The notes: generated by a model not told the origin, from the sequence alone. A stretch of 64,000 nt of DNA from Paenibacillus tyrphae (GCF_000722545.1 NZ_JNVM01000006.1:531575-595574), one strand, 5' to 3'; shown: positions 39,728-49,486, numbered from the stretch's first letter. Made by a program: numbers and translations.

Positions 39728-39769
39728 CTCCGTATGCTTCTCTATCTTTGTAAAAGCTCACTTTCTTAT

Positions 39770-39821
39770 TCCAAAAAAAGAAGACGCGCTCAGGGAACAG
39801 TCGTCCCCTAAAGCACGTCAT
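39770..39821 (-). terminator. Terminator, copy 1 of a repeated 52-bp element
   Basis: A hairpin with arms GACGCGCTCAGGGAA (from 39783) and the complementary segment ending at 39819 is followed on the minus strand by seven T. The same element with small changes occurs at 63811-63861. It ends transcription of the sugar ABC operon or the remnant at 39827-40049. Confidence 0.7.
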
Positions 39822-39826
39822 CCATG

Positions 39827-40049
39827 CTATTCGTTCATGTATGATTGCATCATCGGATCTTTGAAGATAAATCAGTCGGGAAACTGAACACTCCCGGGAA
39901 CCATGTAGGAGCCGGACCCATGCTCGGGAAGGCCGGGGATGGTGTCTATGACGGTGGCTTGTACGCCGTTGTAATTATAATCCGCAGGATTTAATGCCGT
40001 AATTTCCATATCGGACGGAATCGGATCAAGCAGGTTCAAAAATACGTTA
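39827..40049 (-). pseudogene. Probable gene remnant downstream of the solute-binding protein gene
   Basis: Directly after the binding-protein stop (40050) a frame without its own start reads NNVFLNLLDPIPSDMEITAL, then NYNGVQATVIDTIPGLPEHG and ends VPGSVQFPD at a TGA (39872-39874). Beyond this in-frame stop the same frame continues FIFKDPMMQSYMNE to a TAG at 39827. The protein-like composition and the continuation past one stop suggest the 3' end of a decayed gene. The family was not recognised. A terminator follows. Confidence 0.35.
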
Positions 40050-41600
40050 TTACTTCTTGCTTGCAAGGAACGCATCGAGCTGTTTTTGCTTTTCGGCCTG
40101 TATTTTGTCTAAACCGGCCGCTTTCAGCTTCTCCGTATATTTCGGAAGCGTTTTTTCAGGATCTACGGACCCCGTATCGAGAGCGGGATCGTACTCTTTG
40201 CCGACATTCACGAGCGCCGCAACTTCCGTTTTAACGGGCTCGGCATTAAAGGTAAAACCAAGGCCGGGGGATTTTTTCGCATCCTTGTTGAATTCTTTGA
40301 ATTTATCCCATTTTTGCGGATCTTCGGTATCCCAGATATAGTTCAGGAACTGATTGCCGAACATCCACGAAGCCCCGGGGCTGTAATTCTTTGTGGCGTC
40401 CGTCGCCTTGATCGTATTGTCGGAAACTTTCCGGTAATGCACGCCTTCGATTCCAAAGTTGAGCAGATTGTTCAATTCTTTGTCCGTATGCAGCAAGTTG
40501 ATGAGCATCATGGCCCGCACCGGATCATCCGACGTGGTCGAAATTCCAAGCATAGAGCCTGCGGTTTCTCCTGTCGATACGGTTTTGGCCGTCATTTCGA
40601 TTTGCTTCAGCTTCCCCTGCAGGTTAATCCCATTGGCCATCTCGGCATCTTTCCCCGGTTTTAAAGGAGAAACGATCATAAACACGTTCCCTGCCTTTAA
40701 AGCGTCTCCGGTGCCAAGCGAAGTCGTGGCCGCATCTTTGTTGATATAGCCTTTTTTCATATAATCACGCGTCATTTTCAAGGTTTCGTTATACCGGTCA
40801 AGCTCGCTTGTTTTCACTACCTTCGTACTGTCCTGATCCTTCAGAATGACGCAGGGAATGGTAGCATCGCCAAGAGCGTCGGTTTGGGCAAAGTAATGCG
40901 CGTTGAACGTATCTCCTTGTCTCAGGAACAGTGGAATCATATCGGGCCTTTTCTCCTTGACGGCATATAAGATAGGCTCAAGATCTTGGATTGTCTTGAC
41001 GTGGGTCATATCCAGGCCCAGCTCTTTAGCGATATCGGAACGATAGATCACTCCGCCCTGGGCAGCCAATTCCTTATTTGTCGGCACGGCGTAATTTTTA
41101 CCGTTAATTTTCGCTCCTTCCAGGAACATGGGACTTAAGGTGTCGAGAATGCCTTGGCCGTACTTTTTCAGCAAATTTCCATAGTTGTCGAGTCCGTCGT
41201 CATTCAGCGGGAGAAACGCGCCCTTGGACACATTGACGGCATGCCCGTTCCACTGGGCGCTAAACAGGATGTCAAACTTTTCGCGGGACGCGATCATCAG
41301 ATTGGATTTATTATCCCATTGTCCCCAGTCGATCGGCATCAGTTCAATCGTAGCATTGATTTTGGGCTGCAAAATTTTGTTCAAGGCTTCTTCGACTTTG
41401 GCTTGATCCGGCTGAGGGCTTCCCGGGTACACCATTTTCAATGTATATGGCTTCTGGTTCATCGCGGATTGACTGCTGCCTTTCGAAGGGCTACCGGCCT
41501 CATTCATGCTACCGTTATCACCGCTGCATCCGGTCAGGGTTAAAGAGAAAAATAAGAAGAACGCGAATAACCCAAGAACGTTTCTTCGCCATGCTTTCAT
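40050..41600 (-). CDS. Extracellular sugar-binding lipoprotein of an ABC importer (LipO-type)
   Basis: A 516-residue lipoprotein. The N-terminus MKAWRRNVLGLFAFFLFFSL leads to the lipobox LTGCS (Cys25), then a Ser/Gly linker. The mature part begins PYTLKMVYPGSPQPDQAKVE and has the family 1 solute-binding fold with the C-terminal DUF3502-type region (PGLGFTFNAEPVKTEVAALV). Such proteins bind oligosaccharides released outside the cell. The start at 41600 is behind ACGGAGG. It is the last gene of a yesM-yesN-permease-permease-SBP set on the minus strand, 46 bp after the LplC-type permease. The ligand is not known; a hemicellulose or glucan oligomer is likely from the neighbouring glycoside hydrolases. 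Confidence 0.9.
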   Translation of the reverse strand: MKAWRRNVLGLFAFFLFFSLTLTGCSGDNGSMNEAGSPSKGSSQSAMNQKPYTLKMVYPGSPQPDQAKVEEALNKILQPKINATIELMPIDWGQWDNKSNLMIASREKFDILFSAQWNGHAVNVSKGAFLPLNDDGLDNYGNLLKKYGQGILDTLSPMFLEGAKINGKNYAVPTNKELAAQGGVIYRSDIAKELGLDMTHVKTIQDLEPILYAVKEKRPDMIPLFLRQGDTFNAHYFAQTDALGDATIPCVILKDQDSTKVVKTSELDRYNETLKMTRDYMKKGYINKDAATTSLGTGDALKAGNVFMIVSPLKPGKDAEMANGINLQGKLKQIEMTAKTVSTGETAGSMLGISTTSDDPVRAMMLINLLHTDKELNNLLNFGIEGVHYRKVSDNTIKATDATKNYSPGASWMFGNQFLNYIWDTEDPQKWDKFKEFNKDAKKSPGLGFTFNAEPVKTEVAALVNVGKEYDPALDTGSVDPEKTLPKYTEKLKAAGLDKIQAEKQKQLDAFLASKK

Positions 41601-41646
41601 GTTAATACAACCTCCGTTTAGCTAAATTGCTTTAGGCCAGCACCGC

Positions 41647-42561
41647 TCACCCTTTTACAGCGCCTACCGTTAACCCTTTGACAAAATATTTTTGGAAAAA
41701 GGGATACGCGAACACAATGGGGCCGATTCCCAGCACGGCCATGGCCATACGCGCGGTTTCCGTTGGAAGCTGAAGAGCTCCCGATTGATTGATCGCTTGC
41801 AGGGCTTGCGTGTTGGAGTTTAGGAATTGGATATCGAGCATCGTTTTATACATTAAATACTGCAGATTGACATTTTTACTGCCGGTTATAAAGACCAGGC
41901 TCGTAAACCAATCATTCCAGTAATTTAAAGTCTGAAACAAGGCAACGGTAGCGAGGACGGGTAAAGAAAGCGGCAAAATAATTTGCGCAAATATTCGAAA
42001 CTCGCCGGCTCCGTCAATTTTAGCCGACTCCATCAGCGCCGGCGGTATCGTGCCCGAAAAGAACGTTCGCAGCATCAGCACAAAAAACGCGGATACCAAC
42101 AATGGCAAAATCAGAGCGGCCAACGTGTTTTTCAGATTCAGCATTTGGGTATAGACCAAATACCAAGGAACAAGTCCGCCATTAAACAGCATCGTGAAAA
42201 ACATAAAGAAAGAGAATACGTTTTTGTGCGGAAAATCCTTGCGTGAAATCGGGTAAGCATACATCGCCATAATGATCACGCTGATGATCGTCCCGACCGC
42301 CGTAACAACGAGGGAAACTCCAAACGACCGCAAAATTTGTTCCCAGTCCTTGAACAGAAATCGATACGCCGAAAGACTGAATGACTCCGGTAGGAAACTA
42401 TAGCCGTTTAGCAAAACAGCCTTTTCATCGGAAAAAGAAACGATGATCACGAGCAGGAGCGGCAAGATGCATACTGCCGTATAAAACCAAAAAAACAGAT
42501 TGATGATAAAATGAGCCGTGTTTGAAATGTCGTTTGGCTTACGTCCGTTCACCCGAACCAC
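41647..42561 (-). CDS. Sugar ABC permease, LplC/YtcP type
   Basis: A 304-residue inner permease with six hydrophobic helices. The EAA loop is SAKIDGAGEFRIFAQIILPLSLP and the C-terminus ends YPFFQKYFVKGLTVGAVKG, the typical MalG/LplC end. No ATPase is encoded nearby; such Paenibacillus systems usually borrow a shared MsmX-type ATPase. The start is a GTG at 42559-42561; a second GTG at 42552 has slightly better spacing to AGGGTGG and could be the true start. It lies 5 bp downstream of the partner permease. Confidence 0.93.
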   Translation of the reverse strand: MVRVNGRKPNDISNTAHFIINLFFWFYTAVCILPLLLVIIVSFSDEKAVLLNGYSFLPESFSLSAYRFLFKDWEQILRSFGVSLVVTAVGTIISVIIMAMYAYPISRKDFPHKNVFSFFMFFTMLFNGGLVPWYLVYTQMLNLKNTLAALILPLLVSAFFVLMLRTFFSGTIPPALMESAKIDGAGEFRIFAQIILPLSLPVLATVALFQTLNYWNDWFTSLVFITGSKNVNLQYLMYKTMLDIQFLNSNTQALQAINQSGALQLPTETARMAMAVLGIGPIVFAYPFFQKYFVKGLTVGAVKG

Positions 42562-42566
42562 CCTTT

Positions 42567-43496
42567 TTAAAATAACGCATTCTCTTTGCTGATCCGCCGT
42601 ACAATCAGGTTTGAGCCAAGAACCAGCAGAAATCCTACGACCGATTGAAATACCCCCGCTGCAGATGACATCCCGATATCTCCCATCGACAAAAAGGTTT
42701 GATACACGTAAGTGTCAACGACCTGCGTCGCAGGATAGAGCGCTCCCGCATTCCGTGTCACTTGAAAAAACAACCCGAAATCGGCATAAAAAATTTTTCC
42801 GATTTGTAATAAGGTCATCACGATCATGACCGGTACAATGAGTGGAATCGTAATGTTTTTGATTTGATGCCATTTCGAAGCGCCGTCCATTAGCGCGGCT
42901 TCATAGTATTCGTTGTCAATTCCCAGCATGGCCGCCATGTAAATCACGGTATAATAGCCGATATTTTTCCAAATATTGACGAACGGCAAAATCAATGGCC
43001 AGTACTTCGGTTCGGAATACCATTCGATCGGCTCGATCCCGAATTTGGGAAAAACGACGGTGTTCAAGAAGCCGTGGTCCTGCCCAAGAAAAGCATAAAC
43101 CAAATAGCTGACAACGATCATCGATAAGAAAAACGGAAGAAACATCGCGCTTTGATGGAATTTCGACAGAAACCTGCCGCGCATTTCATTGAACATAACG
43201 GCAAATGCAATAGCAACCAAGAGATTCAGGATAATAAATACGGCGTTATAACAAATTGTATTTCGGGTGATGATCCAAGCGGCTTCTGTGGAAAATAAAA
43301 ACTTGAAATTTTGAAAGCCAATCCATGGGCTTTGAAGAATTCCTTTGGCGTAGTTAATGTTCTTGAAAGCGATGAGCACGCCGAACATTGGAATATAGTT
43401 GTTCACAATCAGAACAAGACCCGCGGGCAGCATCATGAGATAGAAAACCCAATAGGCGCGGACTGTCTTACAAAACGCGGGAAGCGATTCAGGCAT
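42567..43496 (-). CDS. Sugar ABC permease, LplB/YteP type
   Basis: A 309-residue permease with six hydrophobic helices. The N-terminus has AYWVFYLMMLPAGLVLIVNN and PMFGVLIAFKNINYAKGILQ, both typical of LplB; the EAA loop is EAALMDGASKWHQIKNITIP. The C-terminus ends ISKENALF. It opens the transporter part of the operon, 140 bp after the response regulator stop, with the LplC partner 5 bp downstream. The start at 43496 has an AGGAGGG site rather far (13 bases) upstream. Confidence 0.93.
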   Translation of the reverse strand: MPESLPAFCKTVRAYWVFYLMMLPAGLVLIVNNYIPMFGVLIAFKNINYAKGILQSPWIGFQNFKFLFSTEAAWIITRNTICYNAVFIILNLLVAIAFAVMFNEMRGRFLSKFHQSAMFLPFFLSMIVVSYLVYAFLGQDHGFLNTVVFPKFGIEPIEWYSEPKYWPLILPFVNIWKNIGYYTVIYMAAMLGIDNEYYEAALMDGASKWHQIKNITIPLIVPVMIVMTLLQIGKIFYADFGLFFQVTRNAGALYPATQVVDTYVYQTFLSMGDIGMSSAAGVFQSVVGFLLVLGSNLIVRRISKENALF

Positions 43497-43635
43497 TTTC
43501 CAAACGTGCCCTCCTCTTGGCCGAATTGCTTATACCATTGCTCATGGTTCTGTCCCCCCTAGTCGGTTAGTTATTACTTATTATCACAAATATGGATTAT
43601 CCAGGTCTATCCGATGTGTAACTTTTTGAGCAGCA

Positions 43636-45255
43636 TTATGACTTGTTGGTTTGGAATTTTTTTCGGTATTCTTGCGGGGAAATGCCGGTGACCCTCTTGA
43701 ACATTTTGGCAAAATGTGAGAAATGGCTGTAACCGATAACTTCCGCTACGCTGCTGATTTTACGATTCGACTCGATGAGCAGCTTCTGCGCTTTGTCCAT
43801 TCTGATCTTGAGCATATATTCAGATAGCGATAGCCCCGTTTCTTTCTTAAAAAGACGGGACAAATAAGCCGGATTCAGGTGGACGAAATTAGCAATATCG
43901 TCCCTGCTCACTTCCTCATGCAGATGATCGTTCATATATTGCTGGACTTTAGCGACGACAGCGGAAATATCCTGATGATGCCTGCTCATATACTCGATGC
44001 CGGTCGATACAACGCGAATGGCCCAGCTGCGAAGCTGGTTGAGCGACCGGGTAGCGGCAGCAATATCCTGCAGTTCGTCATGAGGGAACATGTTCTGAAT
44101 CGACAAGCCCTTTTTATGACCCACATGATATACCATATGAATTAGACCGTAACCCAAAGCTTGCAAGGTTTCCGAACGCACCGCGCCTTGCTGCATCCGA
44201 GCTGTAAGTTCATCAATGCGCAGAAGCAGTTCGTCCAGCTTGCCGAGTTCATACAGTAAAAGCCAATCGGTGATTGAAGGAGCCGCCGGCAAGAGACTCC
44301 CGGGTACTTCGTCGCGAAGCTGATGCAGCACGCAATTGACCTTGACCACATTATCCCGTTCCATTCTAAGCAAAGTGCCCACCACCTGATTGATTTCGGT
44401 AACAGGCGTCTTTTCCCCGATATAACACGATAAGCTGCAGTGAAAGAACCGATTGCAGGCCTGAATGTAGTCGTAACACCTCCTGTCTAATTCCGTGGGA
44501 ACAGGAGGGCTATCCTGTACATAGAGGAGCACCAGATGAAAACCGTTTTGATCCAGTATGACGCAGCCGGGATGCTCTTGAAGAATCATTTCCGCACCCG
44601 CTTTGCGCAAAGCGTAACCCATGATTTCCTCGTCTCTTGCGTTCAAGTCTTCCTTCCATTGTTCCACGCTGATCAGAACGGGAATCACCAAGCTCTGTGC
44701 GTTCAGCGGAATGCCGTACATTTCGAAGGCCGCCTGCAGCCGTTCTTGCGTCAAGGGGATTTTGCCGGCCAACACCTCTTGCCAAAACCGCTCTACAAGA
44801 ATAGGCAGTTGATTTAACCAATGCTTGTAATAGGTTTCGTACGTTTTATTGAAATCCAGCAGCTCCTTCTCCGATTGAATTTGGTGAATCGCCTTGGCGA
44901 CGATTTCCTTCAATTGGCTATGATCCACAGGCTTTAACAAGTAATTAAAGCTTCCAAGCTGGATCGCTTTCTGCGCGTAATCGAAATTGGCGTGGCCTGT
45001 CAAAAAAACGGTTTCTGTAAAGGGAGATTGCTCCTTGACCCATTCCTGCAGCTTCAAGCCGTTGGCATCAGGCATTTCGATGTCGGAAATTAATACGTCA
45101 ATAGGGCAGGCCGTCAATATACGCTTGGCTTCTTCGGCACCGTAAGCCTCATAAATTTGCCCGATAGGCAGGTCGGACCAATCGATCCCTTGCGTAATGC
45201 CTTTTACGGCGAATTTCTCGTCATCCACGACAAGTAAGTTAAACACCCGAATCAT
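43636..45255 (-). CDS. YesN-type response regulator (REC plus AraC helix-turn-helix)
   Basis: A cytoplasmic regulator of about 539 residues. The receiver domain (1-120) has LLVVDDEKF, the phospho-acceptor in DVLISDIEMPDANGLKLQEW, and LLKPVDHSQLKEI. A middle segment of about 300 residues is weakly conserved, as usual in this class. The last 100 residues are the AraC domain: VSRDDIANFVHLNPAYLSRL and SSVAEVIGYSHFSHFAKMFK, ending TGISPQEYRKKF. It overlaps the kinase gene by 17 bp. Start codons at 45255, 45261 and 45267 are all possible; 45255 (MIRVFN) is used here. It probably activates the downstream sugar ABC genes and perhaps the shared box at 47078-47128. Confidence 0.9.
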   Translation of the reverse strand: MIRVFNLLVVDDEKFAVKGITQGIDWSDLPIGQIYEAYGAEEAKRILTACPIDVLISDIEMPDANGLKLQEWVKEQSPFTETVFLTGHANFDYAQKAIQLGSFNYLLKPVDHSQLKEIVAKAIHQIQSEKELLDFNKTYETYYKHWLNQLPILVERFWQEVLAGKIPLTQERLQAAFEMYGIPLNAQSLVIPVLISVEQWKEDLNARDEEIMGYALRKAGAEMILQEHPGCVILDQNGFHLVLLYVQDSPPVPTELDRRCYDYIQACNRFFHCSLSCYIGEKTPVTEINQVVGTLLRMERDNVVKVNCVLHQLRDEVPGSLLPAAPSITDWLLLYELGKLDELLLRIDELTARMQQGAVRSETLQALGYGLIHMVYHVGHKKGLSIQNMFPHDELQDIAAATRSLNQLRSWAIRVVSTGIEYMSRHHQDISAVVAKVQQYMNDHLHEEVSRDDIANFVHLNPAYLSRLFKKETGLSLSEYMLKIRMDKAQKLLIESNRKISSVAEVIGYSHFSHFAKMFKRVTGISPQEYRKKFQTNKS

Positions 45256-46999
45256 CTCCATGTCCAAAATGTTGAAGAGGAAAGCGAATTTTAATTTCAG
45301 CCCCCATGTGCTCCCGGTTTGCAAAATGGATTTTGACCGCCCCGGAGCTCATTCCAAGCCGGCGCATCACGTTCCAAATCCCCAAATGCTCCTCTCCGGA
45401 TTTCTCCGCATAGCCCCCGGAATTCAACTCATGCAGCATCTCCGGCGCAAATCCTTTTCCGTTGTCGGAAACCGTGACAATAAAGTAATGTTCCGGATCA
45501 TCCGGGTCGGGGAGCGCTTCGATTTCCACATAAAACCGGTCTTGATCCATCCGGTAGCCGTGAATCACCGCATTTTCCACGAACGGCTGCACGGTCAACG
45601 GCGGCAACGGATACTGCCGGTACGCTTCTTCGACTCGTATGGCAAACGTCAGATTGTCGGGATATCTCATGACCTGGATTTCCAAGTAATTGCAAATGTG
45701 CTGAAGTTCGTCTCCTAGCGATATGGATGTGCGGTTGGTGCGAATGAGATTGCGGAAATAGTCGGCCAAATGAAGCGACATTTTTTGCACGGATTGGTGG
45801 TCTTTTAAAGCGGCTAGATTGTAGATGATATTCAAGCAATTCATGTAAAAGTGGGGATTGATTTGCACCTGAAGATGTTTGAACTCGGCTTGCTGCACCC
45901 TTATTTTTTCTTCGTATACGGAAATTTTTAAATGCTCGATTTGCTTGGCCATATCGTTAAAAGTCGACATCAGGTACGCAAACTCGGCAGAGTGGCTTTC
46001 ATTCAGACGGACATCGAATTGACCACGGCCGATTTTTCTCATCCCCTGAATGAGCTGAGCCATCGGCTTAAAAAAAATTTTTTGCAGGAAAGCAAGATAT
46101 AACGCAAGTACCAAGGCGACTCCTAAGGGGAGGAAATAAATGGCCTTTTGCAAATATGGCAAATTCTGCAAAATGTTCGTCTCGGCTACTACAACCAGGT
46201 AACGAATACTCGCATACTGAGACGATCTTCCGACCACCAAGTATTTCTTGTTATTCGTGTCGTCTCGTACGGTTTGATATACCTCGCTATCGGGGGTAAG
46301 CTGGCTTTTAATCGCAGCATAAGTTTGAACCGGCAAAGCACGGCTCGTCAACGGCTGTCCGTCGCCCGTCACGATAATCGTTCCGCCTCCTTCCCCCACA
46401 TCCCACGTGCCAAGCGGCTTCGCCAAGCTGCTCAAATCTATAAGACAGCCTGCATACATATCGGAACCTAAATCTTTCATTTGTGCTATGAAATAAGAAT
46501 CTTTCGATTCAATGAGCCTCCAGTTGCCCTGATGAGGCGCCGTTCGACTCGAATTTAAGGCTTGCGAAACATATTTCTGTACCGTTTCATAGCGCTCGTG
46601 GAAACGCCCGTTCTCCTGCGTGACGATGAGCAGGTCATCGTTGGACTTGGCGTAAACGAAAAAAGTGTTGATCAAGCTGTAATATCCGATGTCCTGGATA
46701 AGTTTGTTGTACACTTTTTGTTTGGCCAAAATGTAGTCGTCCTTAAAGGATTTATAAGCTTGCATCGAAACAATATCCGGGTCGCTCTCCATGCGGTAGA
46801 AATAGTACTCGAATTCCTTCAACGCATTATCCGTAACATTTACATAATGAGCGAGCATTTTGCTGTAATTCATGGAAACTTGATCGCGAACTACATTTAT
46901 CGAATATACGTTATTGTAAAAAAGAAAAAATACAAGCGGAGCCACAACCAATATGAATCCGCTTACAACTTTGAATTTGACGGAATTTTTGAAGTTCAT
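45239..46999 (-). CDS. YesM-type sensor histidine kinase
   Basis: A membrane kinase of 586 residues. Helices at about 12-33 and 285-305 enclose a large extracellular Cache-like sensor domain. HAMP follows (PMAQLIQGMRKIGRGQFDVR), then the His_kinase domain with QINPHFYMNCLNIIYNLA (acceptor His) and HATPase_c with LTVQPFVENAVIHGYR and VSDNGKGFAPEML. This is the pattern of kinases that sense extracellular oligosaccharides directly or through the binding protein. The start at 46999 (MNFKNS) has GAGGGG upstream. It leads the minus-strand operon kinase-regulator-permease-permease-SBP and is divergent from the GH5 gene. Confidence 0.92.
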   Translation of the reverse strand: MNFKNSVKFKVVSGFILVVAPLVFFLFYNNVYSINVVRDQVSMNYSKMLAHYVNVTDNALKEFEYYFYRMESDPDIVSMQAYKSFKDDYILAKQKVYNKLIQDIGYYSLINTFFVYAKSNDDLLIVTQENGRFHERYETVQKYVSQALNSSRTAPHQGNWRLIESKDSYFIAQMKDLGSDMYAGCLIDLSSLAKPLGTWDVGEGGGTIIVTGDGQPLTSRALPVQTYAAIKSQLTPDSEVYQTVRDDTNNKKYLVVGRSSQYASIRYLVVVAETNILQNLPYLQKAIYFLPLGVALVLALYLAFLQKIFFKPMAQLIQGMRKIGRGQFDVRLNESHSAEFAYLMSTFNDMAKQIEHLKISVYEEKIRVQQAEFKHLQVQINPHFYMNCLNIIYNLAALKDHQSVQKMSLHLADYFRNLIRTNRTSISLGDELQHICNYLEIQVMRYPDNLTFAIRVEEAYRQYPLPPLTVQPFVENAVIHGYRMDQDRFYVEIEALPDPDDPEHYFIVTVSDNGKGFAPEMLHELNSGGYAEKSGEEHLGIWNVMRRLGMSSGAVKIHFANREHMGAEIKIRFPLQHFGHGDDSGV

Positions 47000-47040
47000 G
47001 GCATGACCCCTCAGCATGACGGAACAGTTTTTATACCGAT

Positions 47041-47128
47041 ATTATACAATTCGTAAGGTTTTCGCTCTAGCATTTTTAATGTAAGATTGACACTTTTGTT
47101 ACTTTTTTGCCCAATTATGCGTGATCGT
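47041..47128 (-). promoter_or_regulatory. Promoter region of the YesMN operon with the shared 51-bp box
   Basis: A -10 TATAAT (complement 47041-47046) without a clear -35 is preceded, 31 bp upstream, by the box 47078-47128, which matches 37428-37478 at 43 of 51 positions. The arrangement suits activation by an AraC-type protein such as the YesN-like regulator encoded here. Confidence 0.6.
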
Positions 47129-47283
47129 TTTGAAACAAGTCATGAAAGTGTCAACGATATCACGCCATGGATAGATGTCCTCCTGCCGAATCGGTAAAAT
47201 AAAGACAATTTATGGGAGGGAGGTACTTTAACCGTCGGCACGACAACAAGGAGAGAAAAAAATGATGAGGAGGTAATGTTCAT

Positions 47284-48729
47284 ATGCTGAAAAGAATGGT
47301 TTCGTTGCTATGCGCATTTCTTGTCGCTGTCATGCTGTCCGTGAATTTCGTTCCGGCAAGCGCGGCAATGGCCGAAGCAAGTACGTTCGTCGCCCAAAAC
47401 GGTCAACTGAGCGTTTCCGGAAGCCAGTTGGTGAACCAGGCGGGGCAGGCCGTCCGATTAAAGGGGATGAGTTCCCATGGGATGCAGTGGTTTGGACAGT
47501 TTGTGAACAAAGACAGCATCAAATGGTTGAGAGACAATTGGGGAATCAACGTATTTCGTGCGGCGCTCTATACAGGTGGTCAAGATGGCTATATTAAAAA
47601 TCCTTCGCTGCAAAAAAATAAGATGAAAGAGGCCGTTCAAGCCGCGATTGATCTTGGCATCTATGTCATCATCGACTGGCATGTACTGGAGGAAAGAGAT
47701 CCGAACGTCTATAAACAAGAAGCAAAAGATTTTTTCCGGGAAATGGCCTCATTGTACCATAGTTACCCGAACGTCATTTATGAAATCTGCAACGAGCCGA
47801 ATGGAAGTAACGTCACGTGGAATGGCAGTATAAAGCCTTATGCGGAGGAAGTCATCCCGGTCATCCGCTCCATTGATCCGGACAGTACCATTATCGTAGG
47901 GACCGGAACATGGAGTCAGGATGTGCACCATGCGGCGGACAATCCGCTCTCTTACAATAACGTTATGTATACCGTGCATTTCTATGCCGGGACTCACGGT
48001 CAATGGCTGAGAGATCGCATAGACTATGCGAGAAGCAAAGGAATAGCTGTGTTCATTACAGAGTGGGGAACGAGTGACGCTTCCGGCGATGGCGGCCCTT
48101 TCCTTCCGGAGTCGCAGCAATGGATTGACTTTATGGATAGCCGGAATTTAAGTTGGGTCAATTGGTCGTTATGCGATAAAGCTGAAGTATCTGCTGCATT
48201 ACTGCCTGGCGCAAGTCCATATGGAGGATGGTCCGATGCGCAATTATCGGCTTCCGGCAAGTTTGTCAAAAGTAAAATGAATCCGGCACCGCCCCGCGAC
48301 GGCATCATTTCCGGCAAAACCTACAAACTGATTAATGTCGGGAGCGGAAAAGCTCTGGATGTAGCCGCCGGCAGTAACGATGACGGTGCGAATGTACAAA
48401 TCTGGGAAGATAACGGCTCTGGCGCTCAGCGATGGGTGATTACCGATGTAGGTGGCGGACTGTATAAAGTGGTTAAAGAATATACCAATAAAGCTTTGGA
48501 TGCAGCCGGGAGTTGGAATGGCGCGAATGCACAAATATGGAATTACGGCGGCGGCGCCAATCAGAAGTGGCGCATTGTCGATGCAGGCGGCGCCTACAAA
48601 TTAATCGACAGCAACAGCGGCAGAGCTTTGGATGTAAATGCCGGCGGGACCGAGAATGGCACGAACGTTCAAATCTGGGACGATAATGGTTCGAACGCTC
48701 AAAAGTGGAATCTGTATAAATTGAATTAA
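47284..48729 (+). CDS. Secreted GH5 endo-beta-1,4-glucanase with C-terminal ricin-type CBM13
   Basis: A 481-residue exported cellulase. Signal peptide 1-31 ends in ASAAMAEAS. The GH5 barrel (about 40-335) shows [25 protein letters not shown], the acid/base Glu in [11 protein letters not shown] and the nucleophile Glu in [10 protein letters not shown]. Residues 345-481 are three ricin-like repeats with the QxW motif ([42 protein letters not shown]), a carbohydrate-binding module family 13. The start at 47284 is behind AGGAGG. It is divergent from the YesMN operon, so released oligosaccharides may be sensed and imported by that system. Confidence 0.94.
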   Translation: MLKRMVSLLCAFLVAVMLSVNFVPASAAMAEASTFVAQNGQLSVSGSQLVNQAGQAVRLKGMSSHGMQWFGQFVNKDSIKWLRDNWGINVFRAALYTGGQDGYIKNPSLQKNKMKEAVQAAIDLGIYVIIDWHVLEERDPNVYKQEAKDFFREMASLYHSYPNVIYEICNEPNGSNVTWNGSIKPYAEEVIPVIRSIDPDSTIIVGTGTWSQDVHHAADNPLSYNNVMYTVHFYAGTHGQWLRDRIDYARSKGIAVFITEWGTSDASGDGGPFLPESQQWIDFMDSRNLSWVNWSLCDKAEVSAALLPGASPYGGWSDAQLSASGKFVKSKMNPAPPRDGIISGKTYKLINVGSGKALDVAAGSNDDGANVQIWEDNGSGAQRWVITDVGGGLYKVVKEYTNKALDAAGSWNGANAQIWNYGGGANQKWRIVDAGGAYKLIDSNSGRALDVNAGGTENGTNVQIWDDNGSNAQKWNLYKLN

Positions 48730-48756
48730 ACTAGGAGAGCACATTCCCTGTAACTG

Positions 48757-48794
48757 AAAAAGCCTGCATCGTTTATTGATAAGCGATAGCAGGC
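48757..48794 (-). terminator. Terminator between GH5 and DJ-1 genes
   Basis: GCCTGCATCG (48762-48771) pairs with CGATAGCAGGC (48784-48794) with one bulge. Five T follow on the minus strand, so it mainly serves the DJ-1/PfpI gene (stop 48833); it may also help end the convergent GH5 transcript. Confidence 0.75.
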
Positions 48795-48832
48795 TTCCTC
48801 GTTGAAACGACGACCATGCCGATACCCGTACC

Positions 48833-49486
48833 TTATCCGGGATCTTTCTCTGAAAGCTCTTGAAGCACCTCTCTTACCCGCTCAACCAGCGGAGCCGGCG
48901 CTTTCTTTAACGAACCCGTATCAAACGGAGGCTGGGGATCGTATTCCAAGATTAATTGGACCGCTTTACTCACATCTTCCCCGAATTCCCATGCCGCCAA
49001 TTGAAGCGCCATATCGATACCGGAAGAAACGCCGGCTGCCGTTACGATTTGACCATGGCGAACCACTCTCTCGTCTGTCGGAATGGCTCCAAGAGAACGG
49101 AGCAGGTCGAAGGAACCCCAATGGCAAGTAGCCGTCGCTCCGTTCAACAAGCCTGCGGCGCTCAAAATCAAAGAGCCGTTACAAACCGACGTCGTCCATT
49201 TCGCGGTCCCGTGAATTTGGCGAATCCACTCCAGCGTTTCTTCGTCGTTCATTGGCGTTTTATAATTAGGCGGACTGCAGCCGGGAACGACAAGAATATC
49301 GGCTGAAGTTATTTCGGAAAAGCTGTAATCGGCGTGCAAATAACCCATCTTGGAGTCCATTTGGACGATCCCTTTTTTCTTCCCGATAAACTTCACGTTA
49401 CATTTCATGGTGGCTGAAAATACTTCATACGGACCAATGGCATCCAAAGCTGTGATTCCATCGTAAAGCATGATTGCGACTTCCAT
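48833..49486 (-). CDS. DJ-1/PfpI-family protein (isonitrile hydratase-like)
   Basis: A cytoplasmic protein of 217 residues with the class I glutamine amidotransferase-like fold. It begins MEVAIMLYDGITALDAIGPY, has DILVVPGCSPPNY, and the nucleophile elbow WTTSVCNGSLILSAAGLLNG followed by ATCHW. This combination is closest to isonitrile hydratase and to the sensory half of GATase-AraC regulators, but no DNA-binding domain is attached. The start at 49486 has GGGGGAG upstream; the open frame beyond this to 49684 includes the neighbouring terminator and is not used. It stands alone between glycoside hydrolase genes; its role there is not clear. Confidence 0.85.
   Translation of the reverse strand: MEVAIMLYDGITALDAIGPYEVFSATMKCNVKFIGKKKGIVQMDSKMGYLHADYSFSEITSADILVVPGCSPPNYKTPMNDEETLEWIRQIHGTAKWTTSVCNGSLILSAAGLLNGATATCHWGSFDLLRSLGAIPTDERVVRHGQIVTAAGVSSGIDMALQLAAWEFGEDVSKAVQLILEYDPQPPFDTGSLKKAPAPLVERVREVLQELSEKDPG

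Noticed and set aside
39540..39821. Minus-strand frame of 93 codons
   Set aside because: It runs through the terminator and the large inverted repeat, has no binding site, and its composition is not protein-like.
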